From the NCBI RefSeq assembly GCF_005930355.1, contig NZ_VDBO01000004.1, forward strand, positions 289,923 to 353,922: a stretch of 64,000 bases of DNA. The letters run 5' to 3'. The notes below the pieces were generated by a model, which saw only the letters and a list, made by a program, of their open reading frames with translations, searched no databases and had not been told where the DNA came from. This stretch comes from Paenibacillus sinopodophylli (GTDB lineage Bacteria; Bacillota; Bacilli; Paenibacillales; Paenibacillaceae). Position 1 is the first letter of the stretch. Every line of letters begins with the position of its first letter. A program made the translations under genes and the position numbers. Of the stretch, positions 8,152-17,076 are shown piece after piece.

Positions 8152-8985
8152 ATGGAGAAGTTTCAAACACATCTATCTACAGGGCAATTTGCGAAACTTA
8201 TGGGGATCAGTAAAGATACATTATTCCACTATGAGCGACTCGGGATTCTTTCCCCTGAAATGAAAGCTGATAATGGATATAGGTACTACTCCATGAATCA
8301 AAGGGATGTCCTGAAAGTCATTTCAATTCTAAAAGAATTAGATATGCCCTTAAAAGAAATAAAGGAATATCTTAATAAAAAATCTCCCCAAGCGCTGATT
8401 GTGCTGCTTGAAAAAGAAGAAGCGCTGCTTCATGCAAAAATTAAAAAACTAAATAAAATGAAAAAGATTATTTCTGAGAAAAAACGAATGACAGAAGCAG
8501 CTATTCAAATCATACCCGATCAATTGGTTTATGAGCATAATCATGAGCAATATTTGGTGTTAACCGAGGCTGATCCTTACACAAATGATGAAAGTTTTTA
8601 CGATTCCATGCTTAAACACGAAAAATATTTGAATAGTCACAATATGGATACTTCTCACACCATAGGCTGGATGCGAGACACAACAAAAGTATTAGCTAAT
8701 GAAGCATTCAGTTACGATTATCTTTATACTCGAGTGAGTAAACCGTCCCATTATTCTAATTACATGCGAGACAAAGGGACATATTTGGTTGCTTATCATA
8801 CAAACGGATACTCTAGTGTAAGTGAGACCTATGATCGAATGCTAAAATTTGTTCATGAAGAAGGGTTAAAGCTACACGGCTATTTCTATGAGGATGTCTT
8901 GTTAGATGACCTTTCCGTTCGGGGTTACGATGAATATACGATCCAACTATCTGTTCTTATTACGAGGAAGCAAATATCAACATAA
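8152..8985 (+). CDS. MerR-family regulator with C-terminal effector-binding domain
   Basis: 277 residues. N-terminal winged helix: STGQFAKLMGISKDTLFHYE (9-28), then NGYRYYS and LKELDMPLKEI. A long Lys-rich dimerisation helix (about 80-118) is followed by a BmrR/GyrI-like effector-binding region (about 120-275). This is the architecture of multidrug sensors such as BmrR and Mta. The gene is AT-rich relative to its neighbours. Its stop overlaps the ribosome binding site of the MocR gene, so the two may be cotranscribed. RBS AAGGA precedes the ATG. The ligand cannot be read from the sequence. Confidence 0.9.
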   Translation: MEKFQTHLSTGQFAKLMGISKDTLFHYERLGILSPEMKADNGYRYYSMNQRDVLKVISILKELDMPLKEIKEYLNKKSPQALIVLLEKEEALLHAKIKKLNKMKKIISEKKRMTEAAIQIIPDQLVYEHNHEQYLVLTEADPYTNDESFYDSMLKHEKYLNSHNMDTSHTIGWMRDTTKVLANEAFSYDYLYTRVSKPSHYSNYMRDKGTYLVAYHTNGYSSVSETYDRMLKFVHEEGLKLHGYFYEDVLLDDLSVRGYDEYTIQLSVLITRKQIST

Positions 8986-8996
8986 GGAGCCTGCCC

Positions 8997-10349
8997 ATGT
9001 ACATGTATTTACAGCTCATGAACCAGCTTGAGGAATTGGTCGCAGTTGCCCCTTACAAAGATGGCCGCAGGCTTCCCTCCATTCGCGCGCTTGCAAGCCA
9101 ATATGCATGCAGCAAAAGCACGATAATCAAAGCGCTGGAGGAGCTTGAGAAACGGCATCTTATTTATGCCGTTCCTAAGAGCGGCTACTATGCGGTGCCA
9201 GGAGCAGACAACACGGCTGACCATGTGGACAGCGTGCTCGATTTCGCCCAGACTGCTCCAGACCCGGCCTTATTTCCCTATTTGGACTTTCAGCATTGCA
9301 TCAACAAAGCCATTAACACTTACCAGAAGGACTTGTTCATATATGGTACTGCTAAGGGCATGGATTCGCTCATTGATGTCGTATGCAAGCAGTTGACGAG
9401 CTATCAGGTATTCGCTGCGGACAAAAACGTGTTCGTCGTCTCTGGCATCCAGCAAGCGCTCTCGCTGCTCGCCGCGCTGCCCTTCCCGAACGGCAAAAGC
9501 AAAATTCTGGTCGAACAGCCCGGCTACCATCTCTTCATCGCATATTTGGAGACGCGCGGCTTACCCGTTATCGGCATCGAGCGCAGCCGAGAAGGGCTTG
9601 ATTTCGATAGGCTGGAGCAGCTATTCCGAGACGGAGATATAAAGTTTTTCTATACGATGCCTCGGTTCCAAAACCCGCTTGGCTCCTCCTACACGCGTAA
9701 GGAAAAGCAGCAGCTCGCCAAGCTGGCCGCCAAATACGATGTATATATCGTAGAGGACGATTATCTCGCGGATTTCGAGCAGGACAGCAAAGCTGATCCG
9801 ATCTATGCCTACGACAGCTCGTCCCATGTGATCTACTTGAAAAGCTATTCCAAAATCATATTTCCAGGTCTTCGCATCGGAATCGCTATTATTCCCGATA
9901 GCCTTGCGGAACCCTTCCGTCAATACAAGGAACAAAATGACATCGACAGCTCCATGCTCTCACAGGCCGCATTAGAAATATATTTGCGCAGCGGCATGTT
10001 CGAGCGACATCGTGCCAAAATCCGAGACCGCTATGCAGCTAGAGCTGTGCTGCTGGATTCGGCTCTTGTACAAGCCGCCTCTGCAAGTCGCGGTGCCTTT
10101 ACATACGATTCGTCGAAGCAGCCGATGATTCATACTCATCTTGTACTCGAATCATCGATTCCTGCAGCGTCTATCATTAGCCGTTTGCAAAAGCAATCCA
10201 TTCTAATCCATTCGATTGATGACGATTACTTATCTGGTTTCCAACGAGTAAATCTATTGAAGCTTAACGTCACCAACGTAGCGGAGTCTAACATTGCAGA
10301 AGGAATAGGACGAATTGGTGCGATGATCACCCAATCCGTCCATAGATAA
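8997..10349 (+). CDS. MocR-type regulator: GntR winged helix fused to aminotransferase-like PLP domain
   Basis: 450 residues. The GntR winged helix (about 1-65) contains GRRLPSIRALASQYACSK. The fold-type I aminotransferase domain (about 95-445) has VSGIQQAL, MPRFQNPLG with Asn226, EDDY (253-256) and the PLP lysine Lys286 in SYSKIIFPGLRIG. MocR proteins sense PLP adducts or amines and control amino-acid, GABA or PLP metabolism. AAGGAG lies seven bases before ATG 8997. The gene converges on the rocD-rocF-rocA operon with only three bases between stops, so control of that operon is a reasonable inference; PdxR-type control of PLP synthesis is unlikely as no pdx genes are near. Confidence 0.92.
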   Translation: MYMYLQLMNQLEELVAVAPYKDGRRLPSIRALASQYACSKSTIIKALEELEKRHLIYAVPKSGYYAVPGADNTADHVDSVLDFAQTAPDPALFPYLDFQHCINKAINTYQKDLFIYGTAKGMDSLIDVVCKQLTSYQVFAADKNVFVVSGIQQALSLLAALPFPNGKSKILVEQPGYHLFIAYLETRGLPVIGIERSREGLDFDRLEQLFRDGDIKFFYTMPRFQNPLGSSYTRKEKQQLAKLAAKYDVYIVEDDYLADFEQDSKADPIYAYDSSSHVIYLKSYSKIIFPGLRIGIAIIPDSLAEPFRQYKEQNDIDSSMLSQAALEIYLRSGMFERHRAKIRDRYAARAVLLDSALVQAASASRGAFTYDSSKQPMIHTHLVLESSIPAASIISRLQKQSILIHSIDDDYLSGFQRVNLLKLNVTNVAESNIAEGIGRIGAMITQSVHR

Positions 10350-10352
10350 TGC

Positions 10353-11900
10353 TCACCATTTCTCTGATACAACCTTCGCCTGCAGGAACAGCAGCAAATA
10401 ATCACGGCCGCCTGCCTTCGAATCGGTACCAGACATGTTGAAACCGCCAAAGGGATGAACGCCAACCAATGCGCCCGTACACTTCCGGTTCAAATACAAA
10501 TTGCCCACATGGAACTGTTCGCGCGCTTGCTCGAGCCGGCTGCGGTTTCGGGAGATGACCGCCCCCGTCAAGCCGTATTCCGTATTATTGGCAATCGCAA
10601 GCGCCTCATCGAAGTGTTCGGCCTTTATGAACGCCAATACGGGCCCGAATATCTCCTCTTGGGCTACGCGCGCGTGCGGATCGACATCCTTAATAATGGT
10701 CGGTTCGATAAAGTAGCCGCTGATGTCTCCGATTCTGCCGCCGAGCACAATCGTCCCCTCGCTTCGTCCAACCTCGATATATTTCAAAATACTCATATAC
10801 GCACGCTCATCAATGACAGGCCCGATAGAAGTACTCCGCTCGTTTGCCTTGCCCAGCTTGAGCTGTTTCGTACGCTCCACGACTTTCTCAATGACCTCGT
10901 CATAAACAAGCTCATGCACGACAGCTCGCGAGCAAGCCGAGCACTTCTGCCCCGCATAGCCGAACGCCGAAGCCGTAATCGCAGCAGCAGCAAGCTCCAA
11001 ATCTGCGCTCTCGTCAATGATAATCGTATCCTTGCCGCCCATCTCTGCTACAACTCGCTTGATCCACCTCTGATCCTGACGGACGCTTGCAGCCTTCTCG
11101 TTAATACGGAGCCCGACCTCCCGCGAGCCCGTAAAGCAAATAAACCGGGTAAGCGGATGCTCCACTAGGAAATCGCCTACCTCACTGCCCGCTCCCGGCA
11201 GAAAGTTGACGACGCCGTCAGGCAGTCCCGCCTCCTCCAGCAGCTCGACGAACTTGGCTGCAATAACAGCTGTGGCGCTCGCCGGCTTCAGCACAACCGT
11301 ATTGCCTGCAACGACAGCAGCCATCGTCATACCAACCGTAATCGCAAGCGGAAAGTTCCAAGGCGGAATAATGATGCCTACTCCAAGCGGAATATAACTG
11401 AGCTCATTATCCTCCCCGCTCAGAGCAACAAGCGGCTGCCGTTCTGCCAGCCGTTCCATCTCGCGCCCGTAAAACTCCAGAAAATCAATCGCTTCTGCTG
11501 TATCCCCGTCCGCTTCAAGCCAGCTCTTGCCCGCTTCGTATACAAGCCATGCCGAGAACTCATGCTTGCGTCGCCTGAGCAGCGCCGCCGACTTATAGAG
11601 CACCCTCGCTCTAGCAGAAGGATCGATTCGTTTCCAATCCTCGAATGCATCGGCCGCCACAAGCACAGCCCGATGAGCAAGTGCTGTATCCGCCTGAGAT
11701 ACGATGCCTACAAGCTGCTTCACATCGGACGGATTGATCGACTTGCGCTTTTGTATCGTTTCAATACGTTCTGAGCCGATTTTCAGCATATATTCCTGTC
11801 CCAGCTCCAGCTCGACCTTGCGAAGCGCTTCTTGAAAGTCATGGATGCTTTCGGTTAAGTTGAAGTCGGTAAACGGTTCATTCTGAAATGGCTCTCGCAT
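10353..11900 (-). CDS. rocA: Delta-1-pyrroline-5-carboxylate dehydrogenase
   Basis: Oxidises pyrroline-5-carboxylate/glutamate semialdehyde to glutamate with NAD, the last step of arginine, ornithine and proline degradation. 515 residues, the usual length for the RocA/PutC group, with its N-terminal FTDFN region. Aldehyde dehydrogenase motifs: PPWNFPLAI (179-187), FTGSREVG, AEMGGKD with Glu286, GYAGQKCSACSR with nucleophile Cys320, and EEIFGPVLAF. Third gene of the rocD-rocF-rocA run, 28 bp after the arginase stop. Confidence 0.95.
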   Translation of the reverse strand: MREPFQNEPFTDFNLTESIHDFQEALRKVELELGQEYMLKIGSERIETIQKRKSINPSDVKQLVGIVSQADTALAHRAVLVAADAFEDWKRIDPSARARVLYKSAALLRRRKHEFSAWLVYEAGKSWLEADGDTAEAIDFLEFYGREMERLAERQPLVALSGEDNELSYIPLGVGIIIPPWNFPLAITVGMTMAAVVAGNTVVLKPASATAVIAAKFVELLEEAGLPDGVVNFLPGAGSEVGDFLVEHPLTRFICFTGSREVGLRINEKAASVRQDQRWIKRVVAEMGGKDTIIIDESADLELAAAAITASAFGYAGQKCSACSRAVVHELVYDEVIEKVVERTKQLKLGKANERSTSIGPVIDERAYMSILKYIEVGRSEGTIVLGGRIGDISGYFIEPTIIKDVDPHARVAQEEIFGPVLAFIKAEHFDEALAIANNTEYGLTGAVISRNRSRLEQAREQFHVGNLYLNRKCTGALVGVHPFGGFNMSGTDSKAGGRDYLLLFLQAKVVSEKW

Positions 11901-11928
11901 GGATCGTTCCCCCTAATCGATTCATTCC

Positions 11929-12831
11929 TTATAAAATCTGCTCTCCAAGCAGCGAACCGATCAGTTCTACCGCAAGGCGAGCGGTTTGGTTATGATGGTC
12001 GAGGCTTGGATTGACTTCCACGAATTCGGCAGAGGTCACGATCGCCGATTGGTAGAGAAGCTCCAGCGCCAGATGTGCTTCTCTGTAGCTTAGACCACCC
12101 TTCACAGGCGTTCCTGTGCCAGGCGCTTCAAGCGGATCAAGACTGTCGATGTCGAAGCTGACATGTACACCGTCCGTCTTGTGCTTGAATTGTTCGATCA
12201 CCTTCACCATAACCTTAGCGATACCCAGCCGATCGATATCATGCATCGTATAGCAGGCTATGCCTAATGAACGGATATAGGCCTTCTCCCCCGCATCGAG
12301 CGATCTGGCACCGATTATCGCTATATGCTCTGGTTTTATTTTGGGAGTCATGCCTCTAAGCCCTGTTAGCAATGGCACGCCTACTCCAAGGCTAATCCCT
12401 AGCGACATGCCATGGATATTACCCGAAGGACTGGTGTCCTCCGTATTCAAGTCCGAGTGGGCGTCGAACCAGATTACGCCCAATTGATCATAATGCTCCG
12501 CTAGTCCCGCAATTGTTCCAATGGAGATGCTATGGTCGCCGCCAAGCACGAGCGGGAAAGTTCCCGCCGCCGTCAGCTCCGACACACGCTCAGCCAGCCT
12601 GCTGCTCATGTCATGCACCTCGGCCAAATGCTTCGCATTAACCGACTGCAGCGGCGGCAGCGACGCAACTGGCGCAAGCTCTCCCGCAAGGCGGAAAGCG
12701 ATGTTCAGCTCAGAGAGCTTGCTCTCCAGTGCTGCGGCTTGCAAGATATGCGCCGGACCCAGCTCCGCACCAGCAATGCCCGCTCCCTTCCCGAAAGGAA
12801 CCGTTAGAATAGCAACCTCTTGCATCCTCAT
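11929..12831 (-). CDS. rocF: Arginase
   Basis: Hydrolyses L-arginine to ornithine and urea. Start at ATG 12831: AGGAG lies nine bases upstream, whereas the longer frame to 12861 would overlap rocD. 300 residues, normal. Binuclear manganese ligands are visible: His100 in GGDHSISIGT, Asp123/His125/Asp127 in DAHSDLN, and Asp227/Asp229 in SFDIDSLDP. The start is four bases after the rocD stop, so translation is likely coupled. Agmatinase is an alternative for the superfamily, but the rocD and rocA neighbours and the FGKGAG...GPAHIL N-terminus fit arginase. Confidence 0.94.
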   Translation of the reverse strand: MRMQEVAILTVPFGKGAGIAGAELGPAHILQAAALESKLSELNIAFRLAGELAPVASLPPLQSVNAKHLAEVHDMSSRLAERVSELTAAGTFPLVLGGDHSISIGTIAGLAEHYDQLGVIWFDAHSDLNTEDTSPSGNIHGMSLGISLGVGVPLLTGLRGMTPKIKPEHIAIIGARSLDAGEKAYIRSLGIACYTMHDIDRLGIAKVMVKVIEQFKHKTDGVHVSFDIDSLDPLEAPGTGTPVKGGLSYREAHLALELLYQSAIVTSAEFVEVNPSLDHHNQTARLAVELIGSLLGEQIL

Positions 12832-12835
12832 ATTC

Positions 12836-14047
12836 TCACTCTCCTGCTGATAAGCCGTCATCGAAAATTGCCTGAATCCTCTCGAAAGCCCAATCGATCT
12901 CAGCTGACGTTATGGTTAGTGGAGGAGCCAGTCTAATGACATATTCATGGGTCTCCTTGCAAAGCAGCCCTTCTTGCATAAGCTTCTCGCAATAGGGTCT
13001 TGCTGGAGTGCCCAGCTCAATGGCAAGAAACAAGCCGCGCCCTCTGATTTGGCTAATATGGGGATGAGCAAGCACCGCCAGCTTGCTCATGAAATAGCTC
13101 CCAAGCGAAAGAGACCGCTCAGCAAGCTTCTCTTCCTCGGTAACAGCAAGAGCAGCTATCGCAACGGCGCAGCTTAATGGGTTGCCGCCGAAGGTAGAGC
13201 CATGCGAGCCAGCGTCAAAGACGTCCATAATATCCGCATCAGTCGCAATGGCCGATACAGGCAGTACCCCTCCGCCCAGCGCCTTGCCCAAAATATAAAT
13301 GTCTGGAACGACCGATTCCCAGTCACATGCGAATTTGCGCCCTGTGCGCCCGAGGCCGGTCTGAATTTCATCTGCAACGAGCAGCACTTGCTTCTCCGCA
13401 CAGAGCGAGGATACGGCTGCAAGATAACCGTCTGGCGGTATCCGAATGCCTGCCTCTCCTTGAATCGGCTCTATGAGCACAGCAGCGGTATGGCTGTTCA
13501 CAGCGGCCTTCAACGCCTCGATGTCCCCATAAGGCACGAGCTTAAAACCAGGTGTAAAAGGACCAAAGCCGCTCCGATAGACCTCGGTAGAAGAGAAAGA
13601 GGTAACCGTCAGTGTGCGCCCATGGAAGTTTCCTTCGAAGACGATAATCTCCGCCTGATTCTCCGGTATTTGCTTCTTGGTATAAGCCCAACGCCGCACA
13701 GCCTTAATCGCCGACTCTACCGCCTCTGCTCCCGAATTCATCAACAGGATCTTCTGCTTGCCAGTATAGGCCGCAAGCTTGGCGCAGCATTCACCGAACG
13801 TTTCGTTATGAAAGGCGCGAGACGTCAGGGTTACCTTATCCGCTTGCTCCTTCAATGCCGCTATAATCCGAGGATGGCGATGTCCCTGATTCAAAGCCGA
13901 ATAAGCACTCAGCATATCCATGAACCGTTTGCCTGCCGAATTCTGTACCCATACGCCCTCTGCATAGCTAATGACGACTGGCAGGGGATGATAATTGCGG
14001 GCACCATACTGCTCTGCCAGCTCGATATGCGGCGGTTTCTTGTGCAT
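12836..14047 (-). CDS. rocD: Ornithine aminotransferase
   Basis: Transfers the delta-amino group of ornithine to 2-oxoglutarate, giving glutamate semialdehyde for RocA. 403 residues, class III aminotransferase. Landmarks: YGARNYHPLPVV (14-25), NSGAEAVE, GNFHGRT, DEIQTGLGRTG with Asp226 near the PLP ring nitrogen, and ILGKALGGG with the PLP lysine Lys255. The N-terminal EQYGARNYHPLP is specific for ornithine aminotransferase rather than acetylornithine aminotransferase. First gene of the operon; AGGAGC/AGGAG precedes the ATG. Confidence 0.95.
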   Translation of the reverse strand: MHKKPPHIELAEQYGARNYHPLPVVISYAEGVWVQNSAGKRFMDMLSAYSALNQGHRHPRIIAALKEQADKVTLTSRAFHNETFGECCAKLAAYTGKQKILLMNSGAEAVESAIKAVRRWAYTKKQIPENQAEIIVFEGNFHGRTLTVTSFSSTEVYRSGFGPFTPGFKLVPYGDIEALKAAVNSHTAAVLIEPIQGEAGIRIPPDGYLAAVSSLCAEKQVLLVADEIQTGLGRTGRKFACDWESVVPDIYILGKALGGGVLPVSAIATDADIMDVFDAGSHGSTFGGNPLSCAVAIAALAVTEEEKLAERSLSLGSYFMSKLAVLAHPHISQIRGRGLFLAIELGTPARPYCEKLMQEGLLCKETHEYVIRLAPPLTITSAEIDWAFERIQAIFDDGLSAGE

Positions 14048-14208
14048 CTCCTGCTCCTTTCCGCAAGCCTTGCAAAAAATAGCCGTTTTTGGATTTTATG
14101 CGAGATGGGGTCTACAAATAACAAAAGGAAAAGCAGGAGCGGCGGAAAGAAAGATTTTACTTGTGCGCGAATCAAATGCTTGCTTTAATATGTAGCGGGG
14201 AGGTGAAT

Positions 14209-14517
14209 GTGAGAATGAGAAATAAAAAAGTTTTTCTTACGATGCTTATTAGTCAAATTCTGTTCGGGATGTTCACCTTCATTTGGTTTGTTACCGCACT
14301 GATGTCCTTTATGATCTTTGACAACCCGGCAGGTGAGCACATGTTCTGGCCGCTTCTGGTGTTCATTGTTTATTGGCTATACCCCATTGCTTTAATTGCG
14401 TCCATTATCATGAGCTGGCTGCTATACCGCAAGGGTAAAATGAAAGCAGCGGTAACCATTTCACTGGTCCCGCTGCTTTGGGTGCTGGCACTAGCCAGCT
14501 TATTCCTATTTACCTAG
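14209..14517 (+). CDS. Small integral membrane protein, unknown function
   Basis: About 102 residues from GTG 14209, or 100 from ATG 14215. GGGGAGGTG (14197-14205) lies just upstream and fits either start. Three hydrophobic segments are clear (about 8-32, 42-66, 74-98) with short polar loops and RKGKMK before the last. I recognise no family. It converges with the kinase-like gene, three bases between stops. Confidence 0.65.
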   Translation: MRMRNKKVFLTMLISQILFGMFTFIWFVTALMSFMIFDNPAGEHMFWPLLVFIVYWLYPIALIASIIMSWLLYRKGKMKAAVTISLVPLLWVLALASLFLFT

Positions 14518-14520
14518 GCA

Positions 14521-15498
14521 CTACTTGCCTGAAGCTTCCAAAAAACGCTCCCAGCCTTGTACGATATTATCCTGCGCCCATTGCAAATGCTCCTGATCTT
14601 CATACTGCCTGAACGCGCACTCTATGCAAAAGATAAGATCCAAATACAGATCATAGAGTGCTCTGCGGCGCTGCTGCTCAGGCGATAGCTCCTCGAGCCC
14701 GTAGCCTTCAAGAAAAGCGGGTGATAAATTAAAGTGGCTGAAATAATGCTCCATTAACGGATCACCCCAAAGCGCACGCTCGAAATCGATAATGCCGGAT
14801 ACCTCGCCGTCTTTAACAAATACATTGCCATCCCACAAATCCCAGTGCAGGAGCCTTGGCTCCGTCACTTCATCAAGCACGCCTACTCTTTGCGCGACCT
14901 CGCTTCGAATTGTGGCATAGTCGGCCGGCAAAACTACTCCTTCGCTCTCGCCATCAGCAAGCACGCCGAGAAGTAAGCTCATGAACACCTCGCTCCATGA
15001 GTCGTCTGCGCTGGATTCCGCCGCGTACAAACCGAATCTTTCACCGCGTATTTCATTTAATTCACGGTTATAAATCCCAAGCTGATAATCGATTTGAATC
15101 CGCTGGTCCTCGGTCAGGCTTTCTTTGACCTTGTTATAGGGTTCGCCCTCAAGCTTCTCCATAATGAAATATTCGCAGTTGACGAGCGACTCGCTCTTGT
15201 CATGCTTGTAAACAGCTGGTACAGGCACTTTGCCTGCCTGCTGCACAAGCCTAAGCACCTTAACCTCCGCTTTCATCAACCCTTGCTCATAGCTCATCAG
15301 CTTCGTGCCTGCTGGAGGGGCCGCCTTGACGATCACTTGCTTCCCCTCTTCAAGCGTGACGAGATAAGCGGCGTTTGCCCAGCCGTCCGTCAGCTCTGCA
15401 GCGGCTGTTATGCCTTGGTTGAAGGTGCTGCGCGCAATAGCCGCCAGCTCTTCATTAGTCAGCTTCCTCTTAATTGAGCTTTCCACTTTGATCCCCAC
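14521..15498 (-). CDS. Aminoglycoside phosphotransferase/choline kinase-fold protein
   Basis: About 325 residues. Protein-kinase-like fold with the APH Brenner motif HWDLWDGN (218-225; Asp220 catalytic, Asn225 metal) and IIDFE (Asp238, the DFG equivalent). An ATP-lobe Lys is near QVIVKAAPP (about 58). The substrate of such stand-alone APH proteins is usually a small molecule; it does not have to be an antibiotic. Starts available are GTG 15498 or GTG 15486, the latter better spaced from GGGG. Confidence 0.85.
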   Translation of the reverse strand: MGIKVESSIKRKLTNEELAAIARSTFNQGITAAAELTDGWANAAYLVTLEEGKQVIVKAAPPAGTKLMSYEQGLMKAEVKVLRLVQQAGKVPVPAVYKHDKSESLVNCEYFIMEKLEGEPYNKVKESLTEDQRIQIDYQLGIYNRELNEIRGERFGLYAAESSADDSWSEVFMSLLLGVLADGESEGVVLPADYATIRSEVAQRVGVLDEVTEPRLLHWDLWDGNVFVKDGEVSGIIDFERALWGDPLMEHYFSHFNLSPAFLEGYGLEELSPEQQRRRALYDLYLDLIFCIECAFRQYEDQEHLQWAQDNIVQGWERFLEASGK

Positions 15499-15524
15499 TG
15501 CCCTTCGTCTTATTGCGAAGTCCC

Positions 15525-16403
15525 CTAATTCGAATCTTCCAAAGTGCTATCCTTTGAACCCTCTCTGCGGCGTTTAATCCATGACCATAGCGCAACCGGT
15601 AATGCAATTACCAAAAACCAGAATTTTTTAAGAAGCAGCGCGCCTGCTACCAGAAGTCCAGCTTTCTTAGCCGCGATCAATCCAGCACCGCCTAGAATAA
15701 GTCCTGTCAGGCCAAACTCCGATACTTTATCCGTAGCAGCGTCGAAGTCGCCATAACGGAAGCCTTCTTTGATGGAATAATTCGGTAGAATAAGGGTATT
15801 CAGCATGTTAATATCTTCATCCAGTCGCTCAGGATCGGTTACTAAAAGCGTAGACACATAACCACTGCGAGTCAAGGTTCTCACATTATAGTTAATGACA
15901 GGCGAACCCGCGCTATCCTCAGCCGCAAGTGCCCAGATGAGCGTACGATCCGCTTCATTGTAGTATGGCTCTGTATGCCAGCCCGTCACATACAAGCGAT
16001 CCTCCTCTGCAAGCTCCTTATTCGACTCCTCTGTTCCTTCCTTATAGCTCTTGAGCAGTTTTTTCTTATCTATCTTGTCCTTATCCTTATCCGAGATATG
16101 TCCAACCTCTTCATATTCGAACAATACGAACCAGTTCTGGTTCTCATCGGCCGGGAATACACTTCCGAGCTCCGTACCGTACCAATGATTGCCTATGTAT
16201 TCCTGAATGATCTTAGTATCCGGCTTATTTAGGAATAGCAGCGATTCGTCCAATTGAAGAGTAGAGAGTTCTCCCACATCAACGGTCGTTCCTCCTTCTA
16301 CCCAATTCACCTCAGGCATAACCTCAGTTGCATAAGCCGGCGACGCCAGCAGCAGCATCACGCCAAGCAAGCCCATCATCATCTTGATCATCTTCGTCTT
16401 CAT
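15525..16403 (-). CDS. DUF2167 membrane protein
   Basis: About 292 residues. A signal peptide (ending near YATEV), an extracytoplasmic domain with VNWVEGGTTVDVG and LSTLQLDESLLFL, and the stretch GTELGSVFPADE are typical of DUF2167. Near the C-terminus are two hydrophobic segments (about 230-245 and 252-275) followed by KRRREGSK, so the tail faces the cytoplasm. Function of the family is unknown. The ATG at 16403 is preferred; GTG codons at 16406 and 16415 are alternatives, the latter too near AGGAG. Confidence 0.8.
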   Translation of the reverse strand: MKTKMIKMMMGLLGVMLLLASPAYATEVMPEVNWVEGGTTVDVGELSTLQLDESLLFLNKPDTKIIQEYIGNHWYGTELGSVFPADENQNWFVLFEYEEVGHISDKDKDKIDKKKLLKSYKEGTEESNKELAEEDRLYVTGWHTEPYYNEADRTLIWALAAEDSAGSPVINYNVRTLTRSGYVSTLLVTDPERLDEDINMLNTLILPNYSIKEGFRYGDFDAATDKVSEFGLTGLILGGAGLIAAKKAGLLVAGALLLKKFWFLVIALPVALWSWIKRRREGSKDSTLEDSN

Positions 16404-16629
16404 CACAATCCCCACATCTCCTGTTATATGATTATTATCTTTTTGAAAATATAGGAAAGTATATCCTTATACTTACATTCACTATATTTCTCGGAATGAA
16501 ACGCGCCGTGCCGCCAGCAGATGGCGATAGCCGTTTCACCTTGAGTAAATGATAATATTCAACCAATATGTGAGTATATTAGCACATATTCGACAAAAAA
16601 GAAGGGGTTTTATGGAAAATACCTCACAA

Positions 16630-16659
16630 AAATAGGACATTGGTTAAAATGTCCTATTT
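16630..16659 (-). terminator. Terminator after the 97-residue acidic protein gene
   Basis: AAATAGGACATT (16630-16641) pairs perfectly with AATGTCCTATTT (16648-16659) around a six-base loop; the minus strand continues with a T run. Confidence 0.8.
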
Positions 16660-16669
16660 CCGTACCGTA

Positions 16670-16963
16670 TTATTCCGTTTTATTGAAATGCTCCAGACAG
16701 AAGTCAAGCACCATTTGCTCCTCATCCTCTTCCAGCTCGAAATCGAGATATGTATTCGTCGTATTCGTCAGAAACTCGTATCGCGCAATACGCGAGCCCG
16801 CTTCCTCCACTACAAAAATAACCCTTAGAGAAATACCCTCTTCCTGATAGAGCTCATCATCCTCGGCAACTTCCAGATCCAGTACCATCTCATATCGCTT
16901 TCCCGTCAGAATGCCATAGGGATCTTTCACCAATTCACTGCTGTATTCCGTTATTGCAAACAT
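16670..16963 (-). CDS. Small acidic protein, DUF6509-like
   Basis: 97 residues, very acidic (EDDELYQEEG, ELEEDEEQ), with DPYGILTGKRYE near 14-25 and a predicted alternating beta pattern. It resembles from memory the DUF6509 proteins of Paenibacillus, of unknown function; the assignment is tentative. AGGGAGCGG lies upstream of the ATG. It stands alone between two terminators. Confidence 0.65.
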   Translation of the reverse strand: MFAITEYSSELVKDPYGILTGKRYEMVLDLEVAEDDELYQEEGISLRVIFVVEEAGSRIARYEFLTNTTNTYLDFELEEDEEQMVLDFCLEHFNKTE

Positions 16964-17014
16964 GCTGTGTCCGCTCCCTCTTGATTCATCTAGTTCCGTT
17001 TACAGTGTAACAAA

Positions 17015-17051
17015 AACAGCCTGAAACTTGAAAGGCAAGTTACAGGCTGTT
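17015..17051 (-). terminator. Terminator after ppaC
   Basis: AACAGCCTG (17015-17023) pairs with CAGGCTGTT (17043-17051), extended inward by AACTTG/CAAGTT; the minus strand continues with TTTTTG. Confidence 0.82.
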
Positions 17052-17076
17052 GCTCACCATTGTGATTTTCCACCTC

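Noticed and set aside
14071..14090. GGC...TTGC on the minus strand before rocD, like a sigma-54 promoter
   Set aside because: The GG to GC distance is one base short of the strict -24/-12 spacing and the rest of the consensus is poor.
13202..14188. Long open frame on the plus strand (328 codons)
   Set aside because: It is antisense to rocD, which has all ornithine aminotransferase motifs; the product is basic, Cys/Arg-rich and without a ribosome binding site.
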